A program made the translations under genes and the position numbers. A stretch of DNA of 64,000 nt from Paracoccaceae bacterium. Its GTDB lineage: Bacteria; Pseudomonadota; Alphaproteobacteria; Rhodobacterales; Rhodobacteraceae. The notes under the pieces were generated by a model. It ran no database searches, was not told the origin of the DNA, and worked only from the letters and a program-made list of their open reading frames with translations. Location of the stretch: assembly GCA_902543185.1 (NCBI GenBank), contig CACBXB010000003.1:109435-173434 (forward strand). The letters are read 5' to 3'. Shown here piece by piece: positions 25,883-33,850 of this stretch. Each line of letters starts with the position of its first letter. The first letter of the stretch is position 1.

Positions 25883-28360
25883 ATGCCTACTCCAGAGGAA
25901 ACAAGAGACCGGATTAAAGCGATGCGGGCCCGCATTTTTAATGAGCCTGCTCAAGAGCTCAGTGAAAATGATATTAAAGAAACTCCTAAAAATAAGGAGT
26001 TGGCTGAGAAAGAACCCAACCTCGTGCAGGGAAGTGAGGATTTACCTGGAGAAATTGATATTAAAGACATTTTTCAGCAAGATGGGTCGGCTGAACAGGA
26101 AGTTAACGTTGTGCGGGAGAATAAAGCTTCACCTGACTACATAAAAACCATAAATGCTCTTGAAGAGCGTTTTTCAGAAAAGTTGCAGCAAAATGACGAC
26201 AAATTATCACTATTAAGTACTGATATGCAAAAACAGCTGTCTGAAATAGCTTTAGATTTTGCAAGTAAAAATAACAATTTAGAAACGACAATTCTTGGCA
26301 AACTTGAAGACAATTTCGCAGAAGGTAACTCCAAAATTTATGGGATAGAGAGCCTTGTAAATGAAAGTATCGCAAATTTATCAAATACAAATAAAGCTTT
26401 AAAAAACGAATTAGACGAACTCAATCGTTCTATTAAATTAGACATTAGCTCCGTTGAAGAAAGATTCTCATCAGAAAATCAAAAGCTCGAAACAGATCTT
26501 GAAAACAATTCTGGCAAGTTAACAATGTTCGAAAATCTTGTCGCAGAAAGACAGACCTCTTTAGAAGAAAGTTTTTCAGAAAAGGTGCGACAAAACGATG
26601 ATAGAATATCAATATTAGGTGCGGATACCCAAAAACGGCTTTCCGAAATAGCTGTCGAATTTGCAAGTAAAAGTGACAATTTAGAAACCACACTTCTAAA
26701 CAAACTTGACGATACTTCCTCAGAAAATAATACAAAAATTATCGGTGTGGAACAACTAATAAACGATAGCATCTTAGGTTCATCTCAAGCAAATAAAAGT
26801 CTAAAAGAACGCCTCGAAGAGCTCACTCGCTCCGTACAATTAGAAATCAGTTCTATTACAGAAAGATTTTCTTCCAAAAATCAGAAGGTTGAAATAGACC
26901 TCAAAAACAGTGCTGACAAATTAATTGCCTTCGAAAAGACTGTCGATGAAAGACAGAATTCCCTGGAAGAGAACTTTTATGAAAAGTTACAGCAAAACGG
27001 TGATAGAATATCATTGTTAAGTGCCGAAACACAGGGACAGATTTCCGAAATAACTCGCGAGTTTGCAAACAAAAGTGATGCTTTAGAAGCGGCAATGCTC
27101 GATAAATTTGAAAATACTTTCGCTGAAAGTAATTCTAAGATTAATGGTGTGGAGCAGCTGGTAAACGACAGTATTGTAAGCTCATCTCAAGAAAATAAAG
27201 CTTTTAAAGAGCGACTAGACGAACTAAATCGCTCACTCCAATTGGACATCAGTTCAGTAGCCAAGGGGTTTGCCTCAGAAACCAAAAAAAATGAGACAGA
27301 ACTTAAAAAAATTTCTGATAGGTTAACTGTCTTCGAAAATTCTGTTTACGAACGACAGAACACTCTAGAAGAGAATTTTTCAGAAAAGTTGCAACAAATT
27401 GCAAAAAGATTTTCTTCTGCTAATCAAAAAATTGAAACAGAACTAAAAAATAGTGCGGATAAGTTAACTGTCTTCGAAAATTCTGTTTACGAACAACAAA
27501 ATTCTCTAGAAAAGGATTTTCTAGAAAAATTACAACAGAACGATGATAAAATCTCGGTATTAAGTGCTGATACAGGAAAAAAGATGTCTGAATTAGCATT
27601 TGACTTAGAAAATAAAAATACCAATTTAGCGACGTCAATGCTCGACAAATATGAGCATATTTCTTTCCATTTGAAAAAAGTAGAGGAACAAATTGAACAT
27701 CAGTTGGGTGACCTGAGCAAATCAATTCAAAAGTTTGTATTATCGATAACCGATAGTCAGGATCAGAAAATTAATACTATAAATCAAGAGGCTAAAGAAC
27801 AGCGCGAGAAAATACGATCTGATTTTGGAGGAATAAAGGCTTTAGTTGCAGAGCAAAATACCACTCTCGAAGATACCATGTCTACTTACAAACTTGAATC
27901 TGGTAAAGAAATCGATTCTCAATCGCAAAAAATTCAAAAAAGTATTAAGTCATTAAAACAAGAAATATTTGAACACCAAAGGGACATAAAAACTGACTTT
28001 GAAAAAAATATTAAAAAAAGAGAACTTAAAACGAATGATTACTTCTCCAACAGAGTTAAAGAAATCCGAGGGTCACTATCGGACGAAATCAAGTCGCTGT
28101 CTGGCGAACTTAACAGTCTGAAAGATGTAATAAAAAATAAGCATTCTGAACTAACCAAACATATTGATAATAATTTATCTATTATTTCGAAAACTACGGA
28201 AAAAGATCGTGAATATTTTAGTAATAGATTTGAAAAAGTCTCTGATAGTATTCAATCAGTAGAGTCCATGATTGTTAAAGAAGAAGATTTAACCGAATTA
28301 TTTCAAAACTATACGTTAAATGTTAATATTTCAGATGATGTAAAACCGTCAAAAAGATAA
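25883..28360 (+). CDS. Long coiled-coil protein with 134-residue tandem repeats
   Basis: An 825-residue protein with no signal peptide or membrane segment. Residues 1-90 are charged and probably disordered. From about residue 92 to 600 the sequence is a regular helical repeat: the motif SEKLQQNDDK recurs in variants at residues 98, 232, 366 and 500, exactly 134 residues apart, and again at 547 after an 87-residue internal deletion in the fourth copy. Each unit carries LSEIALDFASKxxxLET, a GVEQLVNDSI segment, LDELNRSxQLDISS and RFSSxNQKxET. Residues 600-825 continue as non-repeated coiled coil rich in K, E, S and Q. No cysteine is seen. The layout suggests a filament-forming or scaffold protein, loosely like crescentin or other bacterial intermediate-filament-like proteins. 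No enzyme domain is present. Function is unknown. Confidence 0.8.
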   Translation: MPTPEETRDRIKAMRARIFNEPAQELSENDIKETPKNKELAEKEPNLVQGSEDLPGEIDIKDIFQQDGSAEQEVNVVRENKASPDYIKTINALEERFSEKLQQNDDKLSLLSTDMQKQLSEIALDFASKNNNLETTILGKLEDNFAEGNSKIYGIESLVNESIANLSNTNKALKNELDELNRSIKLDISSVEERFSSENQKLETDLENNSGKLTMFENLVAERQTSLEESFSEKVRQNDDRISILGADTQKRLSEIAVEFASKSDNLETTLLNKLDDTSSENNTKIIGVEQLINDSILGSSQANKSLKERLEELTRSVQLEISSITERFSSKNQKVEIDLKNSADKLIAFEKTVDERQNSLEENFYEKLQQNGDRISLLSAETQGQISEITREFANKSDALEAAMLDKFENTFAESNSKINGVEQLVNDSIVSSSQENKAFKERLDELNRSLQLDISSVAKGFASETKKNETELKKISDRLTVFENSVYERQNTLEENFSEKLQQIAKRFSSANQKIETELKNSADKLTVFENSVYEQQNSLEKDFLEKLQQNDDKISVLSADTGKKMSELAFDLENKNTNLATSMLDKYEHISFHLKKVEEQIEHQLGDLSKSIQKFVLSITDSQDQKINTINQEAKEQREKIRSDFGGIKALVAEQNTTLEDTMSTYKLESGKEIDSQSQKIQKSIKSLKQEIFEHQRDIKTDFEKNIKKRELKTNDYFSNRVKEIRGSLSDEIKSLSGELNSLKDVIKNKHSELTKHIDNNLSIISKTTEKDREYFSNRFEKVSDSIQSVESMIVKEEDLTELFQNYTLNVNISDDVKPSKR
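26174..27520 (+). repeat. 402-bp tandem repeats inside the coiled-coil gene
   Basis: Three full units of 402 bp (26174-26575, 26576-26977, 26978-27379) are followed by a shortened unit of 141 bp (27380-27520), all in frame. The units are diverged at the DNA level but keep an identical length, which suggests selection on protein periodicity. A further start of a unit follows at 27521 before the repeat fades. Confidence 0.8.
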
Positions 28361-28598
28361 AGTACTTTTTAACATATTTCACTACTACGAGCCTTAATAA
28401 GCTTAACTACCCAAGTAAATCACTCGAAACCTACAAAGATTTATTCAAAATACTCAAAATCATTTTTATGGATGAGTAAACTCGCGTTACATGTGAGGCT
28501 TTTTGCCGCAAATTTTATAGTTATTTTACTTTTCGTATAGCTCAAATTAAGTTCAACTAATACGTTATTAAAACATTTTACTGAAAGAGTATTTATCT

Positions 28599-28955
28599 AT
28601 GCCTATAACAGCGTGGTCAAAATTTAAACTAATAGTATTTGTTCTTTATGCATTGCCATCTGTAGCGTTAGCCAACCCAGTCACAGTTAAAGCAGTCGAA
28701 TGGACAAAAGTAGATAACGTGAAACAATGCAGTGACAGTAATTGTAATACTTTTAAAAATATAAATCTTAATACAAACACAATTGAATTAGGTAACAAGA
28801 TTTATGTTGTAAATTCGGAAACAGGCTTGGAGATTTCTGTATTCCAAGTAAAGATAATAAGATATGGCCGAATGGTCAAAATGTGTTGGATAGGCGACAC
28901 CGAAGCCGTTAACGAAGGCACCTATATTACGGTTAGCGGATGTAAGCAAAAATAA
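28599..28955 (+). CDS. Small secreted cysteine-containing protein of unknown function
   Basis: A 118-residue protein with an N-terminal hydrophobic segment (LIVFVLYALPSVALA, cleavage after ALA). The mature part is about 92 residues, predicted beta-rich, with cysteines in KQCSDSNCNTF, KMCWIGD and SGCKQK, enough for two disulfides. This suggests a periplasmic or surface protein. The ribosome site is a GAAAGAG about 10 bases upstream. It is the first of three small secreted proteins in a row (to 29940). I do not recognise a family and no enzyme motif is visible. Confidence 0.55.
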   Translation: MPITAWSKFKLIVFVLYALPSVALANPVTVKAVEWTKVDNVKQCSDSNCNTFKNINLNTNTIELGNKIYVVNSETGLEISVFQVKIIRYGRMVKMCWIGDTEAVNEGTYITVSGCKQK

Positions 28956-29025
28956 CCAACGAGTTTGGAACAAGAGTTTAATTAACTCAAAACCATTATC
29001 CTCCAACTAATAGATGTGAGCAAAA

Positions 29026-29571
29026 ATGAAATATATTTTAGTCAAATTGATGCTATTTTTTGGATCTGCGGTTTTTGCAACTGTCCATACAGAAACCCTA
29101 AGCGAATTTGAAATTTTGGCCGAACAGGGGGATTTAAATGCACAAATTGCGTTAGCAAACGCTTATCGCCAAGGAATAGGTGTTTCACGAGATTACAAGA
29201 TAGCAGTAAAATGGTTTACTCTTGCAGCAGAGCAAGGTGATGCAGAGGCACAATATAATCTCGGGGTTATGCATAGTTTTGGATTAGGCGTTTTTCCAGA
29301 TTATAAGCCGGCAGTAAAGTGGTATACGCTTTCAGCAAAACAAGGAAATGCCTTAGCTCAGTATAATCTTGGAAGATTATACTTTTTGGGCCATGGAGTT
29401 TCTGAGAATATGAATTATGCTCATATGTGGGCTAAACAGGCTTCGTTAAATGGTTTTGTTATGGCTGAAAAATTGACAGAACTGCTCAATGAATTAATGA
29501 CCCCTTCTCAAATGAAAGAAGCACACCGACTAGCAGAAAAATGCTTACAGAATAACTTTAATGATTGTTAA
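29026..29571 (+). CDS. Sel1-repeat (TPR-like) secreted protein
   Basis: A 181-residue protein with a signal peptide (VKLMLFFGSAVFA) followed by three Sel1-like repeats: GDLNAQIALANAYRQGIGV, GDAEAQYNLGVMHSFGLGV and GNALAQYNLGRLYFLGHGV, each about 36 residues with the AVKWFTLAAEQ-type second helix. Sel1 repeats form a solenoid for protein-protein contacts and often occur in exported adaptor or regulatory proteins. The C-terminal 50 residues are helical with one cysteine in EKCLQNN and one at the end. It precedes another small secreted protein by 12 bases, suggesting a two-gene operon. Partner unknown. Confidence 0.82.
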   Translation: MKYILVKLMLFFGSAVFATVHTETLSEFEILAEQGDLNAQIALANAYRQGIGVSRDYKIAVKWFTLAAEQGDAEAQYNLGVMHSFGLGVFPDYKPAVKWYTLSAKQGNALAQYNLGRLYFLGHGVSENMNYAHMWAKQASLNGFVMAEKLTELLNELMTPSQMKEAHRLAEKCLQNNFNDC

Positions 29572-29583
29572 GTAGATTATAGA

Positions 29584-29940
29584 ATGAAAAATACACTACC
29601 AAGCATATCAGTTATCTTAGGTTGCACGCTTTTGACCGTTTTTGCTCCTAATAAACCATCTGCAGGGTCTCATAAATTAGAAATTACAATAAAAAATTGC
29701 GATTTCGCAAAAAAATTTGCACACACAGTCATCGAAAAACGAAAAGCTTTTAGACCTCTAAGTTTTTATCAAAAAATTGACTTTGCAAGCCCAGTAGCAA
29801 TGGAAATAATTTTGGAAGCATACGATACAGATCATACCGAACCCAATTTTTCTAATGATTGGTTTGAAAAATGCAAAGAAAATAGTTGTAATGGATTTTG
29901 GGCCAACTTGGAAAGTGCAATAAAATTAGTATCAGAATAA
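29584..29940 (+). CDS. Small secreted protein of unknown function
   Basis: A 118-residue protein with a signal peptide (SVILGCTLLTVFA region). The mature part is about 90 residues with cysteines in IKNCDFAKKF, EKCKENSCNGF; the pattern of three to four cysteines suggests a disulfide-stabilised periplasmic fold. A hydrophobic start containing GCT could be read as a lipobox variant (VILGC), which would make it a lipoprotein; the residue order V-I-L-G-C does fit a lipobox, so this is possible. It lies 12 bases after the Sel1-repeat gene on the same strand. No family recognised. Confidence 0.52.
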   Translation: MKNTLPSISVILGCTLLTVFAPNKPSAGSHKLEITIKNCDFAKKFAHTVIEKRKAFRPLSFYQKIDFASPVAMEIILEAYDTDHTEPNFSNDWFEKCKENSCNGFWANLESAIKLVSE

Positions 29941-30154
29941 TTTTATGCCTCTACATAAAGAACGTAGTCCCTACCCTCTAGGGAAAATAAGTTTGTTAAA
30001 TAATTCAAACAAAAATATTTACTAATATTCTAATTCTAAAGAAATTTAGGAAAATAGCTATTTCTATTCTTGCGAATATTGCAACTGTATTGATCAAAAA
30101 TAATTTATTTGTATTATTAGACTCAAATCCCATTAAAAATAAAGTTGTTGTAAA

Positions 30155-30565
30155 ATGATTGATAATAATTCACCCGAAATTTATTGGCTTACAGTAACGA
30201 TTATGATGACTGCTTTGCTCTGGATACCTCAGATTTTAAATTCAATTATTAAATCTGGGCCAGTAAAAGCTTTTTTATTTCCAGATGCGGCCTCACAATT
30301 GTATTCGGATTGGGCTCAAAGGTCTAAAGCTGCACATAATAATGCAGTTCAAAATTTAGTGATATTTTTACCTTTGGTCATTTTGCTATTAATCTTAGGT
30401 CTAGAAAATGATCTAACTGCGTTGGCATCTATGATCTATTTCATGACCAGATTGCTACATTACATCATGCATGTATTAGCAATCCCCTTGCTTCGTACAA
30501 TAGCCTTTTTAATAGGTTTTGGGTGCCAGCTTGTCATAGGTTTCTCTATTCTGGGCGCTTTGTAA
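30155..30565 (+). CDS. MAPEG-family membrane protein
   Basis: A 136-residue protein with four membrane helices. The RSKAAHNNAVQNLVIFLPL segment after the first loop is the typical MAPEG signature (R..AH.N..E/QN....), and the last helices carry TRLLHYIMHVLAIPLLRTIAF, also typical. Bacterial MAPEG proteins are small inner-membrane proteins related to glutathione-using eicosanoid enzymes; most have no known substrate. It stands alone with gaps of about 215 and 380 bases on either side. Confidence 0.85.
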   Translation: MIDNNSPEIYWLTVTIMMTALLWIPQILNSIIKSGPVKAFLFPDAASQLYSDWAQRSKAAHNNAVQNLVIFLPLVILLLILGLENDLTALASMIYFMTRLLHYIMHVLAIPLLRTIAFLIGFGCQLVIGFSILGAL

Positions 30566-30948
30566 TCTAACAATTGGTCAAACTACCAATATTTTGCTGA
30601 ATCACTTTGTTTGTAGCATTCTTAGTGCGTGAGAGTAGTCATATTCAGAATAAGAATTTTATATCGAATTTGATTTGCTGATCATTTGATCGAAACCCAA
30701 ATAAAAAAGGAAAATCGAAAAGGAATACAAAAAACTAACGTAAGTTCATGGTATAGATAATAAAATAGAAATTATATTTATCAAATTTCTGCTTGGTATT
30801 TTATATGTCTAAAAGACTATAGGCCTACCCACTGTGTAAGATTTACAAAGGCATCCAGTGCATATTTTTGGTTTCAAATAGGCATTCTTGTGATTTTATT
30901 CATCTGGCAACCTTGGAAGGAATAAAGTTAAAAAAAAGGAAAATAATA
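30566..30948. other. Gene-free AT-rich stretch
   Basis: About 380 bases without a convincing gene. A frame starting at 30868 runs into the microprotein at 30949, but the ribosome site favours the later start, so the intervening DNA is treated as upstream region. No RNA gene or terminator was recognised. Confidence 0.4.
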
Positions 30949-31065
30949 ATGGATATGGAAGAAGTGTATCTGAGACAGATTGCTGAATACTTAAAAAAAC
31001 AAAATGAGTTACAAGAAATAAACAACGACTTATTAAAAGAGTTAGTTCAAAAGCTCAGTAATTAA
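30949..31065 (+). CDS. Small helical protein, 38 residues
   Basis: Starts MDMEEVYLRQIAEYLKKQN and ends VQKLSN. It is amphipathic and highly charged, with leucines and isoleucines at heptad-like spacing, so it should form one coiled-coil helix. The A-rich AAAAAGGA ribosome site lies about 9 bases before this ATG, which decides the start over an ATG 27 codons earlier. It is followed 14 bases later by a single-pass membrane microprotein, so the two may form a pair. No toxin or antitoxin family is recognised. Confidence 0.5.
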   Translation: MDMEEVYLRQIAEYLKKQNELQEINNDLLKELVQKLSN

Positions 31066-31079
31066 AAAGGATTTCTATA

Positions 31080-31265
31080 ATGGATCAATATACGAAAATA
31101 ATGATAACAATAATAACTGTCTGTATAGTTGTTGTTACACTTATCATAGTTGGTTCTGTCATTGTCCATGAACACAACCAGAATGAAGACAACGACTATG
31201 AATATTACGAGTATATGGAGCACATCATTGAAACACTTGAAAGAATAGAAGATCGTTTAGAGTAA
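31080..31265 (+). CDS. Single-pass membrane microprotein with acidic tail
   Basis: A 61-residue protein with one strong membrane segment (about residues 7-28, IMITIITVCIVVVTLIIVGSVI) and a C-terminal tail rich in D, E, Y and N ending in an acidic helix, ETLERIEDRLE. The tail contains the run NEDNDYEYYEYMEH, which could bind cations or a partner. A GGATTT ribosome site lies just before the start. It lies 14 bases after the 38-residue helical protein and a joint function is plausible. No family recognised. Confidence 0.55.
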   Translation: MDQYTKIMITIITVCIVVVTLIIVGSVIVHEHNQNEDNDYEYYEYMEHIIETLERIEDRLE

Positions 31266-31315
31266 TTCATTACTCTCTTTTATAAAGTTATGGTGAATAG
31301 TCTTGGCACAAATCC

Positions 31316-31552
31316 ATGAAAAAGATCCTACACTACCTATCGTTTATTTTAGGTGCTACTCCTTCTAGCGCCGAGATTAAAGCAGGCGAGATTCTAGGAA
31401 TAGGAAAAGTAATTAATCAGTTTGACCAACCATCAAAACGAAACGGCAGGTTAGTACTTATTCATAAAATTTATGTCGATTATCAAGGCCAACTTTATGA
31501 GTGCATAATAAACAAAACTGAAGGTAATATAAAATGTCTTGAGAATGATTGA
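31316..31552 (+). CDS. Small secreted protein of unknown function, 78 residues
   Basis: An intact frame with a short hydrophobic start (ILHYLSFILGATPSSA) that looks like a signal peptide, followed by about 58 residues predicted as beta strands (EILGIGKVINQF, RLVLIHKIYVDYQGQLYEC) with two cysteines. The end overlaps the start of the 45-residue membrane protein at 31545 by eight bases, which suggests translational coupling. Function unknown. Confidence 0.5.
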   Translation: MKKILHYLSFILGATPSSAEIKAGEILGIGKVINQFDQPSKRNGRLVLIHKIYVDYQGQLYECIINKTEGNIKCLEND

Positions 31553-31682
31553 TTGGCATAAACGACACGTAGAGTTTTGGAAGTCCAAACTAGGTGTCAG
31601 TGACTATGGTATGCTTTGGATTGCTTTCGTAGAATGCATACTTTTAGGTCTAATATTGTATCACTTTGTAATAGCTAATTAA
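31545..31682 (+). CDS. 45-residue single-pass membrane protein
   Basis: Reads MIDWHKRHVEFWKSKLG, then a segment LWIAFVECILLGLILYHFVI that will span the membrane. The charged, tryptophan-rich N-terminus followed by one hydrophobic helix is typical of genuine small membrane proteins. It starts inside the end of the preceding gene (ATG at 31545, previous stop at 31550-31552) with GAGA just before the start codon. I recall similar short alphaproteobacterial proteins with an IDWHKRHVEFWK-like start but cannot name a family. Confidence 0.55.
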   Translation: MIDWHKRHVEFWKSKLGVSDYGMLWIAFVECILLGLILYHFVIAN

Positions 31683-31683
31683 G

Positions 31684-31845
31684 ATGATTTATGAAAATGA
31701 AGATATTTTAGTCGAAAATAGAATTAGCACTTATATGGATGCTGAAAGAAGTGCGACTATGTTGCTACATCTTAAAAAAATTGGCTTATTTGGTGAACAG
31801 AAACTGGTGTTACACTTCTCCCTAAAAACTAGAAATAAGCAATGA
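31684..31845 (+). CDS. Possible 53-residue cytoplasmic protein
   Basis: A short frame beginning MIYENEDILVENRISTYMD and ending LKTRNKQ, starting one base after the stop of the 45-residue membrane protein. It is charged, without a membrane segment, and has no cysteine. Close packing with the neighbours supports it being read in the same message, but there is no strong ribosome site and no recognised family. Confidence 0.35.
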   Translation: MIYENEDILVENRISTYMDAERSATMLLHLKKIGLFGEQKLVLHFSLKTRNKQ

Positions 31846-31890
31846 AACCTTTAATTCTCGCCATATTACTTAACTTTGGAGCTACTGATA

Positions 31891-32232
31891 ATGAGCTTAT
31901 ATAAAAAATACCAAGAAGCTTGGGATGATCAAGATATAGGTGCAATGCTTGATTTATATCATCCCGACTATAAGAGGGTTTTCCATGCAAAAGGTACTGA
32001 ACTAGGCCTAGATGATCTTGAGCCCATAATGTCACGCTGGTTGATAGGGACAAAACGTAACAAAAGAAGGTGTCTCTATGAAAATAGAGACATCTTTGTT
32101 GAACATTTTGTAGCCGACTTTCAAGATGGAACAACAGAAGCTGTATTAACCGTACATCTCCTTAAAGATGGCCTGCTATGGCGAACAGAAACAGGATCAA
32201 CACCTATCGAAAAAAGTAAGGCAAAGTCATGA
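31891..32232 (+). CDS. NTF2/SnoaL-like protein
   Basis: A 113-residue soluble protein with the NTF2-like opening SLYKKYQEAWDDQDIGAMLDLYHPDYKRVFH and a closing strand set VLTVHLLKDGLLWRTETGSTPI. I choose the ATG at 31891 because GGAG lies about 10 bases upstream; a TTG five codons earlier is possible. NTF2-like folds bind small hydrophobic molecules or act as simple isomerases and dehydratases. The protein is a clear paralogue of the one at 37370: both share RCxYEN, VxHxF, EAxLxVH and KDGLxWRxExGxTPI. Its role is unknown. Confidence 0.7.
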   Translation: MSLYKKYQEAWDDQDIGAMLDLYHPDYKRVFHAKGTELGLDDLEPIMSRWLIGTKRNKRRCLYENRDIFVEHFVADFQDGTTEAVLTVHLLKDGLLWRTETGSTPIEKSKAKS

Positions 32233-32290
32233 AATAAATTCTATTCGCCTTATCTCGCATTTTCAGCTAGACTTAGCTCGATGATAAGCA

Positions 32291-32333
32291 TTTAATATGT
32301 CGTTATAACTTTTAATATGTCGTTATAACTTTT
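32291..32333 (+). repeat. Two-copy 20-bp tandem repeat
   Basis: Two perfect 20-bp copies at 32291-32310 and 32311-32330, each beginning TTTAATATG and ending TTATAACT, followed by a further TTT. It lies in a 600-bp region without an intact gene. Confidence 0.85.
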
Positions 32334-32354
32334 CTCATCTATGTAATCCTGCTT

Positions 32355-32474
32355 TTACGCCGATAATATTGATAATTCTTCTTCCAACCTATCAGTTTGG
32401 CTTCTAGAGAGCTTCGATAAGTTTGCTTGGCTTATCGTATTAGCAACTTTTTCATATAATCAGTGAGTAAGCAT
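32355..32474 (-). pseudogene. Small reading frame interrupted by an in-frame TGA
   Basis: On the minus strand a strong ribosome site (AAGGAGA) precedes ATG at 32474. The frame reads MLTH, then TGA, then continues without further stops as LYEKVANTISQANLSKLSRS followed by QTDRLEEELSILSA and TAA. The part after the TGA looks like a genuine amphipathic helix. A TGG-to-TGA change would explain it and would give a 39-residue protein with tryptophan at position 5. It is therefore best called a small gene inactivated by one mutation, though recoding cannot be excluded. Confidence 0.45.
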
Positions 32475-32831
32475 TTCGTTCTCCTTTTAAAAAGTTGAAC
32501 GAGACAGAAGCTTTTTAAGACCGCGTTACCGTCTCGCTTGGAAACTACTCAATCATTTGTTTTCAATTATTTTTATTTTCTTGAAATAAAGGCGGCATTT
32601 TTTGGTTCAGTCAGCGATATTTTTAATACCGTCACCGATTTACCAATTAATTTTTACCTATTATTTGTTACCATCTTTTTGAAGAAAATCAAATTTTTGA
32701 AATGCTCACTAATTAGGCAAAATTGTTGAATGCTGTGAACTGACTTAACGTTAAACCAACATTCAATATCTTTGTTACAAATTTTTATTACCTTAAAAGT
32801 CCAATTTAAAGTTTATTAAAAGGAGTTTAGA
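32475..32831. other. AT-rich upstream region of the 32832 gene
   Basis: No convincing gene is seen. A 63-codon plus-strand frame at 32538 starts at TTG without a ribosome site and was not accepted. The sequence AATATCTTTGTTA at 32765-32777 recurs upstream of two other genes (36052 and 36954) at a similar distance and is probably part of a promoter. Confidence 0.45.
32765..32777 (+). promoter_or_regulatory. Shared upstream element AATATCTTTGTTA, copy 1
   Basis: Lies 67 bases before the start at 32832. The same 13 bases occur 59 bases before 36111 and 71 bases before 37025. The TTGTTA part could be a -35 box; in the other two copies a CAAAAT or CAAATT follows 17 bases later. Confidence 0.45.
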
Positions 32832-33452
32832 ATGTTTGCCTCAAGAAGAGTAAGTACCCCTATTGTTGGAAAACGCGAAATGGCGCTGAGTAGGATGAGA
32901 ACTGCTGCAGAAATAATCTCACATTGTGGCGCTAATAATGTTGAAATTACCCAGGTGGGTGGCGGTTATGGCGCTGGAACCTTTCATCTCTATGCATACT
33001 TTCAATCTATGGAGCATAGCATGGAAGTTGCCGATAATCTCAGAAACGATACTGCATGGGCGAAACTTGCGGAAGAACGTGAGTTAACGCCATCTGCTCA
33101 TGTGACAGGTCCAGAACTTGCACGTATACTCACAGGAGAGCCCGATGCGAATGATACCGCAGCAATGGTGCGTGAGTACGTGATACCAAGAGAAAATTTG
33201 AATAAAGCTGCTGACATGGTTCCAGGTATTCAAGAAATGTTAAAGGGTCATAATGTAAATATTACAATGTGGGTTCCAGTAATTGCAGAGGACATGAAAC
33301 GACTTTTAGTTGTTTATTCTGCACCAGATTTAAAAACACTCGGAAAAGGCACAGATGAAGTGGGGATGACTGAAAAGTTTCAGAAAATGCTCGTTGAAGC
33401 ATCCAAGCTAGGAACTTTGGACCGCTCATTTGGAATGGTGCAAGTGAATTAA
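32832..33452 (+). CDS. Small soluble protein, likely double alpha/beta-barrel domain, function unknown
   Basis: A 206-residue cytoplasmic protein with no signal peptide; AAAAGGAG gives a good ribosome site. The first half has NVEITQVGGGYGAGTFHLYAYFQSMEHSMEVAD, strand-helix order typical of dimeric alpha/beta-barrel domains, and the second half repeats a similar pattern (NVNITMWVPVIAEDMKRLLVVYSAPDLKTLG). It therefore may be a fused pair of ferredoxin-like domains. Several neighbours downstream (36111, 37025, 37720, 38061) are small proteins of this fold class and share an upstream sequence with it, so they may be regulated together. Ligand and function are unknown. Confidence 0.6.
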   Translation: MFASRRVSTPIVGKREMALSRMRTAAEIISHCGANNVEITQVGGGYGAGTFHLYAYFQSMEHSMEVADNLRNDTAWAKLAEERELTPSAHVTGPELARILTGEPDANDTAAMVREYVIPRENLNKAADMVPGIQEMLKGHNVNITMWVPVIAEDMKRLLVVYSAPDLKTLGKGTDEVGMTEKFQKMLVEASKLGTLDRSFGMVQVN

Positions 33453-33601
33453 CAAAACTGTGCTCGGTCAATAATCCAGTGGTGGCACTGTATTGTCAGT
33501 TAGCTTCTATTAAAGCACCACAACATTGGAATACTACTTCAGAGTATTAACGAAACCCAGGTCACAGGTGAATAAATGCTGCTAACCTAGTCATACTAGG
33601 A

Positions 33602-33823
33602 TTGATTAACTTTCCCACTCCTAAGGATAAATCAGTATCCTTCCCCTTGCCTGAAATGAAAGATGCTATGGATGCTTCTCAAGCCGCTAGTAGCGTTCTC
33701 ACAGCCGTCAGTGAAGGTGAACTTACTCCGATTGAAGGAACACGTGTCATGGGGCTTATCGATAGCTTCAGACGCACTCTGGAGCTGACTGAAATAGAAG
33801 AAAGGCTTCAAGTTTTGGAGTAA
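33602..33823 (+). pseudogene. C-terminal fragment of a DUF5681-type gene
   Basis: The frame encodes 73 residues ending AASSVLTAVSEGELTPIEG and MGLIDSFRRTLELTEIEERL. This is the typical C-terminus of DUF5681 proteins, which normally run to 150 residues or more and start with a basic KGRPKG-type motif. That N-terminal part is missing and the only start is a TTG without a ribosome site, so it is probably a remnant. Two shorter decayed copies lie at 35910 and 36751. DUF5681 genes are often found near mobile or repetitive DNA. Confidence 0.65.
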
Positions 33824-33850
33824 GCGTAGAAATAATATGGATTGAAAAAT

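Noticed and set aside
25845..27725. Several frames of 60-100 codons overlapping the coiled-coil gene, on both strands
   Set aside because: They repeat with the 402-bp unit and follow from the codon bias of the repeated gene; none has its own start site or pattern.
32538..32729. 63-codon plus-strand frame
   Set aside because: TTG start, no ribosome site, composition like surrounding AT-rich DNA, no recognisable domain.
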